From Dyadobacter psychrophilus (GTDB taxonomy: Bacteria > Bacteroidota > Bacteroidia > Cytophagales > Spirosomataceae): a stretch of DNA of 64,000 nucleotides. How positions within the stretch are numbered: position 1 is the stretch's first letter; each line of letters begins with the position of its first letter. Made by a program: the position numbers and the translations under genes. The notes beneath the pieces are model-generated. The model saw only the letters and a program-made list of their open reading frames with translations. It did no database searches and was not told the DNA's origin. Location: positions 248,001-312,000 of the forward strand of contig NZ_FUZA01000003.1 of NCBI RefSeq assembly GCF_900167945.1, given 5' to 3'. Shown here piece by piece: positions 8,954 to 15,325 of this stretch.

Positions 8954-10144
8954 ATGACTCAAAAAATGGACCGTCGAAATCTGTTAAAATCCGGTTTAAT
9001 GGCAATCGGAGGAATGACTTTGGCACCGCATCTGAGTATGGGTGCTTTCTCAAACGCGCCGCTTAGTCTGGACCCTGAAAACCGTATTTTCCGCAGCCCA
9101 ATGGTAAGGGAACATTTCCTTCCAAACGACTTTAAAGCGCCTAAGATCATTGCGAAACTGAACTCCAATGAAAATCCTTACGGCCCACCAATGTCCGCGC
9201 AGAAAGCCGTTGCCGATTCTGTGAAAAACGGAAACCGTTATGCATGGAAAGAAATGTATGACCTGATCGATAAAATTGCAAAGAAAGAAGGCGTTTCTGC
9301 TGACCACATTATGATGGGACCAGGTTCTTCGGATCTTTTGGAAAAAGTGGCTTTGGTAACCTTCATGAACGGAAAAGGAAACATTGTTTCTGCCGATCCT
9401 TGCTATATGTCATTGGTACAGGTTGCCAAATCCGTAGGCGCAACCTGGAAGCCGGTTCCCTGTACAGCTGACTGGTCACACGATCTGAAAGCAATGGAAG
9501 CTGCCATCGACAGCGAAACAAAACTGGTTTATGTTTGTAACCCAAACAACCCAACCGGTGCTATCACAAAAGGACAGGACCTGCTTGATTTCTGTTCACG
9601 CGTTTCCGAAAAAGTGCCTGTATTTGTTGACGAAGCTTACATTGAGCTAGCCGTTGGCGCTGACACGCAGAGTATGGTTTCGCTTTTGACTCAAAAGAAA
9701 AATGTAATCGTGGCCCGTACTTTCTCCAAAATCATGGGAATGGCTGGTATCCGCGTAGGTTATATGGTTGCACTTCCAACTTACCTGGCGGGCATTAATA
9801 AGATCACACGTGGCGGAATGGGCATTTCTTATACTTCGATCTTCGCAGCATCGGCAAGTTTGGACGACAATCAATTCCAGGACAGCACGCGCAAGCTGAA
9901 CCACGAAGCGAAACTTTATCTATACGAAAACCTGGACAAATTGGGATACAAATACATTCCTTCTTATACCAACTTCGTACTGTTCCCGATCAGCATTACG
10001 GGCAAGGAACTCCTGACCAAAATGAGCGACAAAGGCGTTGCCGTAAGGTCATTTGATATCCAAAACAAACCATGGTGCCGCGTTAGTATCGGAACCATGG
10101 ACGAAATGAAAGCCTTCGTAGGTGCGCTCAACCAGTTGAGTTAA
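8954..10144 (+). CDS. Tat-exported class I/II PLP-dependent aminotransferase (HisC-like)
   Basis: A 396-aa fold-type I PLP enzyme resembling histidinol-phosphate aminotransferases: LNSNENPYGPP near the start, CNPNNPTG (about 195-202), VFVDEAYIE, and the PLP-lysine motif ARTFSKIMGMAGIRVGY (Lys about 259). The start at the ATG at 8954 gives a twin-arginine signal (MDRRNLLKSG followed by a hydrophobic stretch), so the enzyme is predicted to be exported folded with its cofactor. That is unusual for a HisC-type aminotransferase. It follows susCD and a lipoprotein on the same strand, with a 107-bp gap that may hold its own promoter. The substrate is unknown, and it is unlikely to be the biosynthetic HisC. 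Confidence 0.87.
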   Translation: MTQKMDRRNLLKSGLMAIGGMTLAPHLSMGAFSNAPLSLDPENRIFRSPMVREHFLPNDFKAPKIIAKLNSNENPYGPPMSAQKAVADSVKNGNRYAWKEMYDLIDKIAKKEGVSADHIMMGPGSSDLLEKVALVTFMNGKGNIVSADPCYMSLVQVAKSVGATWKPVPCTADWSHDLKAMEAAIDSETKLVYVCNPNNPTGAITKGQDLLDFCSRVSEKVPVFVDEAYIELAVGADTQSMVSLLTQKKNVIVARTFSKIMGMAGIRVGYMVALPTYLAGINKITRGGMGISYTSIFAASASLDDNQFQDSTRKLNHEAKLYLYENLDKLGYKYIPSYTNFVLFPISITGKELLTKMSDKGVAVRSFDIQNKPWCRVSIGTMDEMKAFVGALNQLS

Positions 10145-10148
10145 CATT

Positions 10149-10256
10149 GTGCACGTCACTTCGACTACGCTCAGGCTGACAAAAGCCTCTTCGAATTGAC
10201 AATAGCCTTGTCACACTGAGCGGACCGGGCCGCCGGGCAGTCGAAGTGACGTGCAC
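10149..10256. repeat. REP-like palindromic element, copy 1
   Basis: Perfect 18-bp inverted arms GTGCACGTCACTTCGACT (10149-10166) and its complement (10239-10256). They flank the core CTTCGACTACGCTCAG in one orientation and a CTGAGCGG...AGTCGAAG copy interrupted by a GC-rich insert in the other. The same core occurs at 13266-13281 and 44202-44257. It lies between the aminotransferase and permease genes. Confidence 0.8.
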
Positions 10257-10350
10257 TATGAACATTTTCACTCCTATAACAATATCGAAGACCCAACCTA
10301 CCCTCTTAAATCTTCATTATACCCATTGACCATTCAAATTTCTTTTGATC

Positions 10351-11445
10351 ATGAGTGATGCATTGCAAAAGACCATAACACTCTTATTATTAATTGGTTT
10401 GGGACTTCTTCTCAAATCCAAGTTTAAAAACAAAGACCAGACAAACGGGATTAAGGAGATCATTTTGTCCGTTGCATTGCCTTCTACGATCTTTATTTCT
10501 TTAATGAAAATTGAAATAGATTCGTCGATGATCATCATTCCGTTGGTGACGCTGGTTTTTAACTTTTTGATGTTTTTCTCTGCGCCGCTTGCATTCTCAT
10601 TGTTTGGTATTGAAAAAAACAGCCCCACAGGAAGGACTATGATGATGCTAATCCCATCGCTTGCGCCGGGTCTGTCGTGCTTCCCGTTTATTGCAGAATT
10701 TTTAGGTGAAAAGAGCCTCGCTATTGCAGCGCTGGCGGATGTGGGTAACAAGTTTTTTGTGCTCATTTCGCTTTACATTCTTGCGATGAACATGTTCCTT
10801 AAAAACAGCGATGATAAGGAAACGAAAATGGGCGGAAAATTGAAAAGCTTGTTTGCCAGCATGTTTCAGGAGCCTATCAATATTCTCATTTTCCTGGCGA
10901 TTATCCTGCTGAGCGTCGGCATTAATTATAACAGCTTACCATTCGTTGTCACAGAAATTTTTGATAAAACCAGCGCCATGATGACGCCGCTTGTGCTGCT
11001 CTTCATTGGTCTGGCTGTTCAACTTAAAGAGGGCAAAAAACGCATTGTAGCGAGCATTTTGTTCTTCCGCGCAGGCATTACCATGATTATCAGCGCGGGA
11101 ATGATTTACGTGCTGCATATCACGGACCTTTCCATGATTTTGTTAGCGATTGTAATTCCGTTGAGCGCAGCGAGTTTCTGGCCACTGGCGCACATTTCAG
11201 CATTCAATTTGCGGGAAGATGCCAAAGGTTTGCCTAAGGAAAAAAGAACATTTGACCTCGAACTTGCTGTGTTGCTGCTTGCATTCTCACTGCCATTTTC
11301 CACAATCCTGATCCTCGCTATACTTTCATCGGGTTCGTTTTTCGCACATACATCTACGTTGCTTACCAGCGGGATGATATTTATTGTCCTGGGCGCAGTC
11401 CCAAACGCTTTAAGTAAGGTGTTTGTAAAAATGTCAAAAGCCTGA
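10351..11445 (+). CDS. AEC-family permease
   Basis: A 364-aa integral membrane protein with about ten hydrophobic segments, resembling the auxin efflux carrier (AEC) family of organic acid or amino acid permeases. The start is the ATG at 10351; an in-frame TTG lies two codons upstream. Helix 1 (TITLLLLIGLGLLL) begins almost at the N-terminus, and a mid-protein soluble loop (KNSDDKETKMGGKLKS) separates two five-helix halves. It is 22 bp from the Hint-like gene downstream and 200 bp from the aminotransferase upstream, with a REP-like element between. The substrate is unknown. Confidence 0.75.
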   Translation: MSDALQKTITLLLLIGLGLLLKSKFKNKDQTNGIKEIILSVALPSTIFISLMKIEIDSSMIIIPLVTLVFNFLMFFSAPLAFSLFGIEKNSPTGRTMMMLIPSLAPGLSCFPFIAEFLGEKSLAIAALADVGNKFFVLISLYILAMNMFLKNSDDKETKMGGKLKSLFASMFQEPINILIFLAIILLSVGINYNSLPFVVTEIFDKTSAMMTPLVLLFIGLAVQLKEGKKRIVASILFFRAGITMIISAGMIYVLHITDLSMILLAIVIPLSAASFWPLAHISAFNLREDAKGLPKEKRTFDLELAVLLLAFSLPFSTILILAILSSGSFFAHTSTLLTSGMIFIVLGAVPNALSKVFVKMSKA

Positions 11446-11467
11446 TTTTCAACCGAAATCCACATTT

Positions 11468-12055
11468 ATGCATAAGTTCGCAATCACATCTGTCCTAGCC
11501 CTTTTATCATTCAATCTGATTGCCCAAACCGACATTACAGCTACTGACAATGTCAAGTCAGAATTAACCATCAAAGTATCCAGGAAGACGAAAAAACATC
11601 GTTATTTTTCAGACAATGCGCCGGTTACAATGGCCGACGGAAGTGTGAAATCGATTGCGGATATAAAGGTGGGTGAGCATGTAAAAACCTGCAAAGGCGG
11701 AAAAAGCATGGCTACGCAGGTGAAACAAATTGATGTGTATAACAAACCTGACTTTTCACTTACTGCTATTTATTTACGTCCCGTCGACGGAATCGCCAAT
11801 TACGACCCAAAAATGATCCCCGCCCTCTTGCTGGAAGCAACGCCTAATCACCGCGTGCAGACAAACAGAGGTAAAAAACGCTTGAAAAAATTGAGCAAAA
11901 ATGATATTCTCTATCATTATGAGCCTGCTACTGGCATCGTTTCGTCCTGGAAAGTAGGGGCTGTGAAGGAAAATGCAAGGTTCGTTTCAAAGGCCTACAA
12001 CCTGGAAACAGAGGACGGCACTTATCTGGTAGACAATGTAATGGTTGCGCAATAA
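11468..12055 (+). CDS. Secreted stand-alone Hint (Hedgehog/intein)-like domain protein
   Basis: A 195-aa protein with a clear signal peptide (cleavage after FNLIAQ, about residue 20). The mature part has a Hint domain layout: block A APVTMADGSVKSIADIKVGE (51-70), block B TPNHRV (125-130), and a terminal AYNLETEDGTYLVDNVMVAQ in the position of blocks F and G. The catalytic Cys normally opening block A is replaced (Tyr46 by alignment), and the usual C-terminal His-Asn is Ala-Gln, so splicing or autocleavage is not expected. No flanking extein or toxin domain is present. It follows the permease after 22 bp and is closed by a strong terminator. Function unknown. Confidence 0.75.
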   Translation: MHKFAITSVLALLSFNLIAQTDITATDNVKSELTIKVSRKTKKHRYFSDNAPVTMADGSVKSIADIKVGEHVKTCKGGKSMATQVKQIDVYNKPDFSLTAIYLRPVDGIANYDPKMIPALLLEATPNHRVQTNRGKKRLKKLSKNDILYHYEPATGIVSSWKVGAVKENARFVSKAYNLETEDGTYLVDNVMVAQ

Positions 12056-12078
12056 TATTATTTACTCAACTTTCACTG

Positions 12079-12108
12079 ACGGGATGCAGGCAACTGCATC
12101 CCGTTTTT
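12079..12108 (+). terminator. Rho-independent terminator after the Hint-like gene
   Basis: ACGGGATGCAG (12079-12089), loop gcaa, CTGCATCCCGT, then TTTT. An 11-bp perfect GC-rich stem ends the unit that began at susC or the aminotransferase. Confidence 0.9.
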
Positions 12109-12131
12109 GTTTGTACATTATCGCTTTGCAA

Positions 12132-12162
12132 TTGCCAGTCAGCAAAACCTTTCCGACCTTTG
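12132..12162 (+). promoter_or_regulatory. Predicted aguA promoter
   Basis: TTG at 12132-12134, 20-nt spacer, GACCTTTG at 12155-12162, followed by CACCATAA. It is one mismatch from the TAnnTTTG consensus and lies 25 bp before the aguA GTG. The same CCTTTGCACCAT block forms the promoter-like site at 25015-25022. Confidence 0.5.
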
Positions 12163-12187
12163 CACCATAAAATGACTTCTTTCAATT

Positions 12188-13246
12188 GTGCCTGATATAA
12201 ACACTTCATTGACGCCGGCGGAACTTGGTTTTGGCTTTCCAGCCGAATGGTTTCCCCACCGTGCCACCTGGCTTACATTTCCGCATAACGAGGCTTCCTG
12301 GCAGGGCGAAAGGCTTGCTAAAATGCGTCCGCAGTATCTGGCCTTCATTAAAGCCATTACTCAGGGTGAAAATGTAGGGATTATTGCCAATGATGAAAAT
12401 CTCAAAACGTTCGTTTCCAAAGAGCTGGACCAAACTGGTGTCGATCTTTCCAAAATTGAATTTGTAATAAAACCGACGAACGACGCCTGGTGCAGGGATC
12501 ACGGACCCTCTTTTGTTGTCAATGAAAAAACAAAGGAAAAAGCCATTGTAAACTGGGGCCATAATGCGTGGGGAGGCAAATATCCGCCCTATGACGACGA
12601 TAACCGTACGCCACAGGCGATTGCTAATTACCTGAACCTGCCCGTTTTTAATCCAGGCATTATTATGGAAGGCGGCGCCGTGGAATTCAATGGAGCAGGA
12701 AGCTTGCTAACCAGCAAATCGTGCTTATTGAACCTGAACAGGAATCCGCATTTAAACCAGGCCCAAATCGAAGAAATCCTTTGCCAATATTACGGAGTCC
12801 AGCAAATTCTATGGGTCGAAGGTGGCATTGTGGGCGACGACACAGACGGCCACATTGACGACACCACGCGTTTTATCAACGAAGACACCGTCATTGCTTG
12901 CGTAGAACATGATAAGAACGATGAGAACTACAAGATCCTGCAAACCAACCTCCAAATGCTAAAAGGCATGCGACTGGTTAACGGCAAGCAGCTGAACATC
13001 ATTGAAATCCCGATGCCCAAAGCCGTCATCATCGACGATTTCCGTACGCCGGGCTCCTATGCTAACTTTTTAATCTGCAATGCTGGGGTTATAACGCCGG
13101 TTTTCAATAACCAGAATGATCAGATTGCGATTGATATTCTGGAAAAAGCATTTCCTGAAAAGAAGATTATTCCCTTGGAAGCAACAGAGATCATCTGGGG
13201 TCAGGGAAGCTTCCACTGCCTGAGCCAGCAGGAGCCGTTGGTGTAG
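12188..13246 (+). CDS. aguA: Agmatine deiminase
   Basis: A 352-aa guanidino-group hydrolase of the peptidylarginine deiminase-like superfamily, converting agmatine to N-carbamoylputrescine. Diagnostic blocks are AEWFPHRATWLTFPHN, WCRDHGPSFVV, GGIVGDDTDGHIDD and the catalytic-Cys motif GSFHCLSQQEP (Cys344). No in-frame ATG lies between the promoter and the conserved N-terminus, so GTG at 12188 is the likely start. An ATG at 12172 opens only a 7-codon frame that terminates across this GTG. Its product is the substrate of AguB at 1948-2856. Confidence 0.93.
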   Translation: MPDINTSLTPAELGFGFPAEWFPHRATWLTFPHNEASWQGERLAKMRPQYLAFIKAITQGENVGIIANDENLKTFVSKELDQTGVDLSKIEFVIKPTNDAWCRDHGPSFVVNEKTKEKAIVNWGHNAWGGKYPPYDDDNRTPQAIANYLNLPVFNPGIIMEGGAVEFNGAGSLLTSKSCLLNLNRNPHLNQAQIEEILCQYYGVQQILWVEGGIVGDDTDGHIDDTTRFINEDTVIACVEHDKNDENYKILQTNLQMLKGMRLVNGKQLNIIEIPMPKAVIIDDFRTPGSYANFLICNAGVITPVFNNQNDQIAIDILEKAFPEKKIIPLEATEIIWGQGSFHCLSQQEPLV

Positions 13247-13258
13247 CCCATATCAACC

Positions 13259-13289
13259 TGTCACCCTGAGCGGAGTCGAAGGGTGGCAG
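13259..13289. repeat. REP-like palindromic element, copy 2 (short)
   Basis: Contains CTGAGCGGAGTCGAAG (13266-13281) with short arms CACCCT and AGGGTG. It sits in the 47-bp gap between the convergent aguA and muramidase genes, where it could serve as a 3'-end hairpin for both. Confidence 0.7.
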
Positions 13290-13293
13290 ACAA

Positions 13294-14094
13294 CTAGTTC
13301 GCCAGCTCTGCCCACTCCTCAGGCTCGTGCAAAAACACATTATAATCCACAAACCCTCTGATCCCATCGGCCCAACCCTTTTCGCTGTGCTGCCAGAAAA
13401 GGACGTGGGCGTCAGAAGCCAGGTCGTCCAGGTGCGTGCGGGAGTAACCTGCTAGCCACAGCGGATATTCGTCGAAGTTTCCTGCAATGTATTTTTTGTA
13501 AAAATATTCATTGACGTAGATGATCGGTTTTACTCCGTAATGTGCTTCAATTTGTTCCAGCCAGTTTTTTACACCCTTTATAATGATGTCGTCCGGCTTG
13601 CTTGCGTGCGTTTCCAGATCCAGGACCGGCGGCAGGTCGCCCGGCTCCATCCGCACTTGCCCGATAAAGTTTTGAACCTGCCTGTCGGACATCACCCTTG
13701 GATTATAAAAGTGATAAGCGCCCCGGCGCATCCCTACCCGCTTTGCCTCCGCCCAGTTCCGCTTGAATTGTCTGTCGAGATGCGTTGCTCCTTCTGTGGC
13801 TTTAATGTATACAAAGTCAATCCCGACATTCTCCGAACGCGTTTTTTTGAGCTTATCCCAATTGATTTTTGCATTGTGATGTGAGACGTCAATGCCGTGA
13901 ATGGCGTAACGAAGTGGCAACTTGATCCCGAACTTGGCGATGAATTCCCATTTGTTAACATCCTTTTTATCACTCCACCAGATCAGCACCCCAATGAACA
14001 GAATGACCCCGGCTATGATCGCCCAACCCTTTGCGGGCAATGGTTTCAAATACTTCACTTTGGCCGCCGAAGCCCGAACTTTCCTTTTTGCCAT
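13294..14094 (-). CDS. GH25-family muramidase (lysozyme), membrane-anchored
   Basis: A 266-aa protein with a basic N-terminus (MAKRKVR), one transmembrane segment (IIAGVILFIGVLIWW) and a GH25 domain that hydrolyses the MurNAc-GlcNAc bond of peptidoglycan. Family residues are visible: GIDVSHHN near the domain start, FVYIKATEG, RGAYHFYNP, PPVLDLE (catalytic Asp/Glu) and PLWLAGY. The start is placed at 14094 because a promoter-like TACTTTTG lies at 14108-14101 on this strand, inside the longer reading frame that begins at 14157. With that promoter the mRNA would be nearly leaderless. It could act in envelope remodelling or against other cells. Confidence 0.88.
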   Translation of the reverse strand: MAKRKVRASAAKVKYLKPLPAKGWAIIAGVILFIGVLIWWSDKKDVNKWEFIAKFGIKLPLRYAIHGIDVSHHNAKINWDKLKKTRSENVGIDFVYIKATEGATHLDRQFKRNWAEAKRVGMRRGAYHFYNPRVMSDRQVQNFIGQVRMEPGDLPPVLDLETHASKPDDIIIKGVKNWLEQIEAHYGVKPIIYVNEYFYKKYIAGNFDEYPLWLAGYSRTHLDDLASDAHVLFWQHSEKGWADGIRGFVDYNVFLHEPEEWAELAN

Positions 14095-14100
14095 ACGCTG

Positions 14101-14108
14101 CAAAAGTA
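14101..14108 (-). promoter_or_regulatory. Promoter -7 element for the GH25 gene
   Basis: TACTTTTG on the minus strand, an exact TAnnTTTG match, only 6 nt before the chosen ATG at 14094. No clear TTG is found at the expected -33 distance, so confidence is limited. Confidence 0.4.
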
Positions 14109-14223
14109 CAAAAGATCGTTGTTTGAATTGAAGGTTTGAAACCGATAAAAAGCTCATAGCGGCCTGAGGAAAATTCCAACCTTGCTATATCACAACTTTC
14201 TTATTATTTTAGAATAAAAAAGC

Positions 14224-14424
14224 ATGGAATCCATTCTTATCAATCCGCGGAATAGCAAAGAGTTAAAACTCCTTTCCGAATTTCTTGAAAAAGAGAACAT
14301 TTCTTCAAAGGTTCTTTCCGAGGAGCAACTGGAAGATGCAGGTCTAGCGATGCTCATGCGTGAAGCTGATCGCAGCCAAAAAGTGTCACGCGAAGAGATC
14401 ATGCAAAAGCTGGAAAATCATTGA
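14224..14424 (+). CDS. Antitoxin of a RelE/ParE-type toxin-antitoxin pair
   Basis: A 66-aa acidic helical protein (MESILINPRNSKELKLLSEF...). Size, charge and position directly before a RelE-like gene fit the small Bacteroidota antitoxins that neutralise RelE/ParE toxins. The C-terminal segment SREEIMQKLENH is the likely toxin-wrapping part. Its TGA stop overlaps the TTG start of the toxin (14421-14424), implying translational coupling. The reading frame is intact although the toxin frame is not. Confidence 0.75.
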   Translation: MESILINPRNSKELKLLSEFLEKENISSKVLSEEQLEDAGLAMLMREADRSQKVSREEIMQKLENH

Positions 14425-14688
14425 AAATTGAATTCCTGAGAAAGTTTTCCAAAGACCTGGACAACCTGCAAAAGCCACACATCAAGCTTGCACTGATTGA
14501 CCTCATAAAGTCCCTCGAAGAAGCGGATACGCTCTCCAACATTCCCCATACCAAAAAAACTAAAAGGCTTCTCAAATGCCTATCGCATTCGGATCGGCGA
14601 TTACCGGGTCGGAATTTTTGTCGAAAATAATATTGTTGAACTTGCCCGGATAGCCCATCGCAAAGACATTTATAAGGTTTTTCCGTAA
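14421..14688 (+). pseudogene. RelE/ParE-family toxin, frameshifted
   Basis: The first frame (TTG start at 14421) gives MKIEFLRKFSKDLDNLQKPH, a normal RelE N-terminus, then shifts into junk and stops at 14630. In another frame the sequence resumes with LKGFSNAYRIRIGDYRVGIF, then VENNIVELARIAHRKDIYKV and a stop at 14688, a complete RelE C-terminus. The switch falls in a run of seven A at 14553-14559: removing one A restores a single frame of about 88 aa, the normal toxin length. It is either a disabled toxin or a homopolymer sequencing error. A programmed event would need a +1 shift, which this site does not favour. Confidence 0.85.
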
Positions 14689-14753
14689 TCAGATACCCTT
14701 CAACTTTTCATTTAAGCTTTAACGACCACTCATTTTCCTAATCAACCACTCAT

Positions 14754-14774
14754 GTACTATGTTATGCATAGTAC
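14754..14774. promoter_or_regulatory. Palindromic operator-like site upstream of a secreted-protein gene
   Basis: Perfect 8-bp inverted repeat GTACTATG (14754-14761), spacer ttatg, CATAGTAC (14767-14774). It lies 13 bp upstream of the promoter-like TATGTTTG (14787-14794), roughly where a -33 region would be, so a dimeric regulator bound here would affect the 14843 gene. No poly-T follows, so a terminator role is unlikely. Confidence 0.4.
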
Positions 14775-14786
14775 CTGCCATAGCAT

Positions 14787-14794
14787 TATGTTTG
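14787..14794 (+). promoter_or_regulatory. Promoter -7 element for the 14843 gene
   Basis: TATGTTTG is an exact TAnnTTTG match, 48 nt upstream of the ATG at 14843. No TTG stands at a good -33 distance. Confidence 0.4.
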
Positions 14795-14842
14795 TCATGT
14801 TCAAACAGAACAAAAGATCAGAACCTTAAACAACTGTTAGCC

Positions 14843-15223
14843 ATGAAAACTTCATTCAGAACCTTCGCATTAGTTATCGCATTCGTTGCTTCTTTCTCTT
14901 TTACCGCATTCGCTGACGAAAAAGAAAACAAAAAAGTAACCGGCTTCGGAACAGGTATTTTTGTAAGCAAAACCCACAAGCTGTTTGTAAGTGTGGACAA
15001 ATACAATGATGCCCATGCAGTGCTAACATTGACTGACAAAAGTGGCAAAGCCATTTACCACGAAACACTTAACAAAAGAATCGATAAAATAAGAAAAGTG
15101 CTTGATATCAATAATTTACCAGCAGGAAGTTATACCATTGAGATTTTCAGCAACGGCGAGCGTTACAGCAAAACCATTGAAGTGGCTGAAAAATACACCC
15201 AACGCGCCATCAGCCTTCGGTAA
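14843..15223 (+). CDS. Secreted beta-sandwich protein (DUF3244-like), unknown function
   Basis: A 126-aa protein with a signal peptide (MKTSFRTFALVIAFVASFSF, cleavage after AFA). The mature domain (HAVLTLTDKSGKAIYHE, then LPAGSYTIEIFSNGERYSKT) resembles the small Ig-like sandwiches of DUF3244 and type IX secretion C-terminal domains common in Cytophagales. The start is set at the ATG at 14843 because it directly begins the signal peptide; the frame is open upstream to 14759. It is monocistronic, with its own terminator at 15272-15305. Function unknown. Confidence 0.75.
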   Translation: MKTSFRTFALVIAFVASFSFTAFADEKENKKVTGFGTGIFVSKTHKLFVSVDKYNDAHAVLTLTDKSGKAIYHETLNKRIDKIRKVLDINNLPAGSYTIEIFSNGERYSKTIEVAEKYTQRAISLR

Positions 15224-15271
15224 GCAGTCTATTAGCCATGAAAGAATAATAATTAGCCAGAAAAATAAAAT

Positions 15272-15305
15272 AAAGGGCCGCTGTTCAACAACAGCGGCCC
15301 TTTTT
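15272..15305. terminator. Bidirectional terminator between the secreted-protein gene and leuS
   Basis: GGGCCGCTGTT (from 15275), loop caac, AACAGCGGCCC, then TTTTT at 15301-15305. An A/T-rich flank on the other side gives a T-rich tail on the minus strand. It serves the convergent genes ending at 15223 and 15326. Confidence 0.9.
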
Positions 15306-15325
15306 GCCTAAATATTGAACTAAGC

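Noticed and set aside
14553..14560. Programmed ribosomal frameshift in the RelE-like gene
   Set aside because: Restoring the frame needs a +1 shift; A-rich slippery sites favour -1, and no RelE toxin is known to need this.
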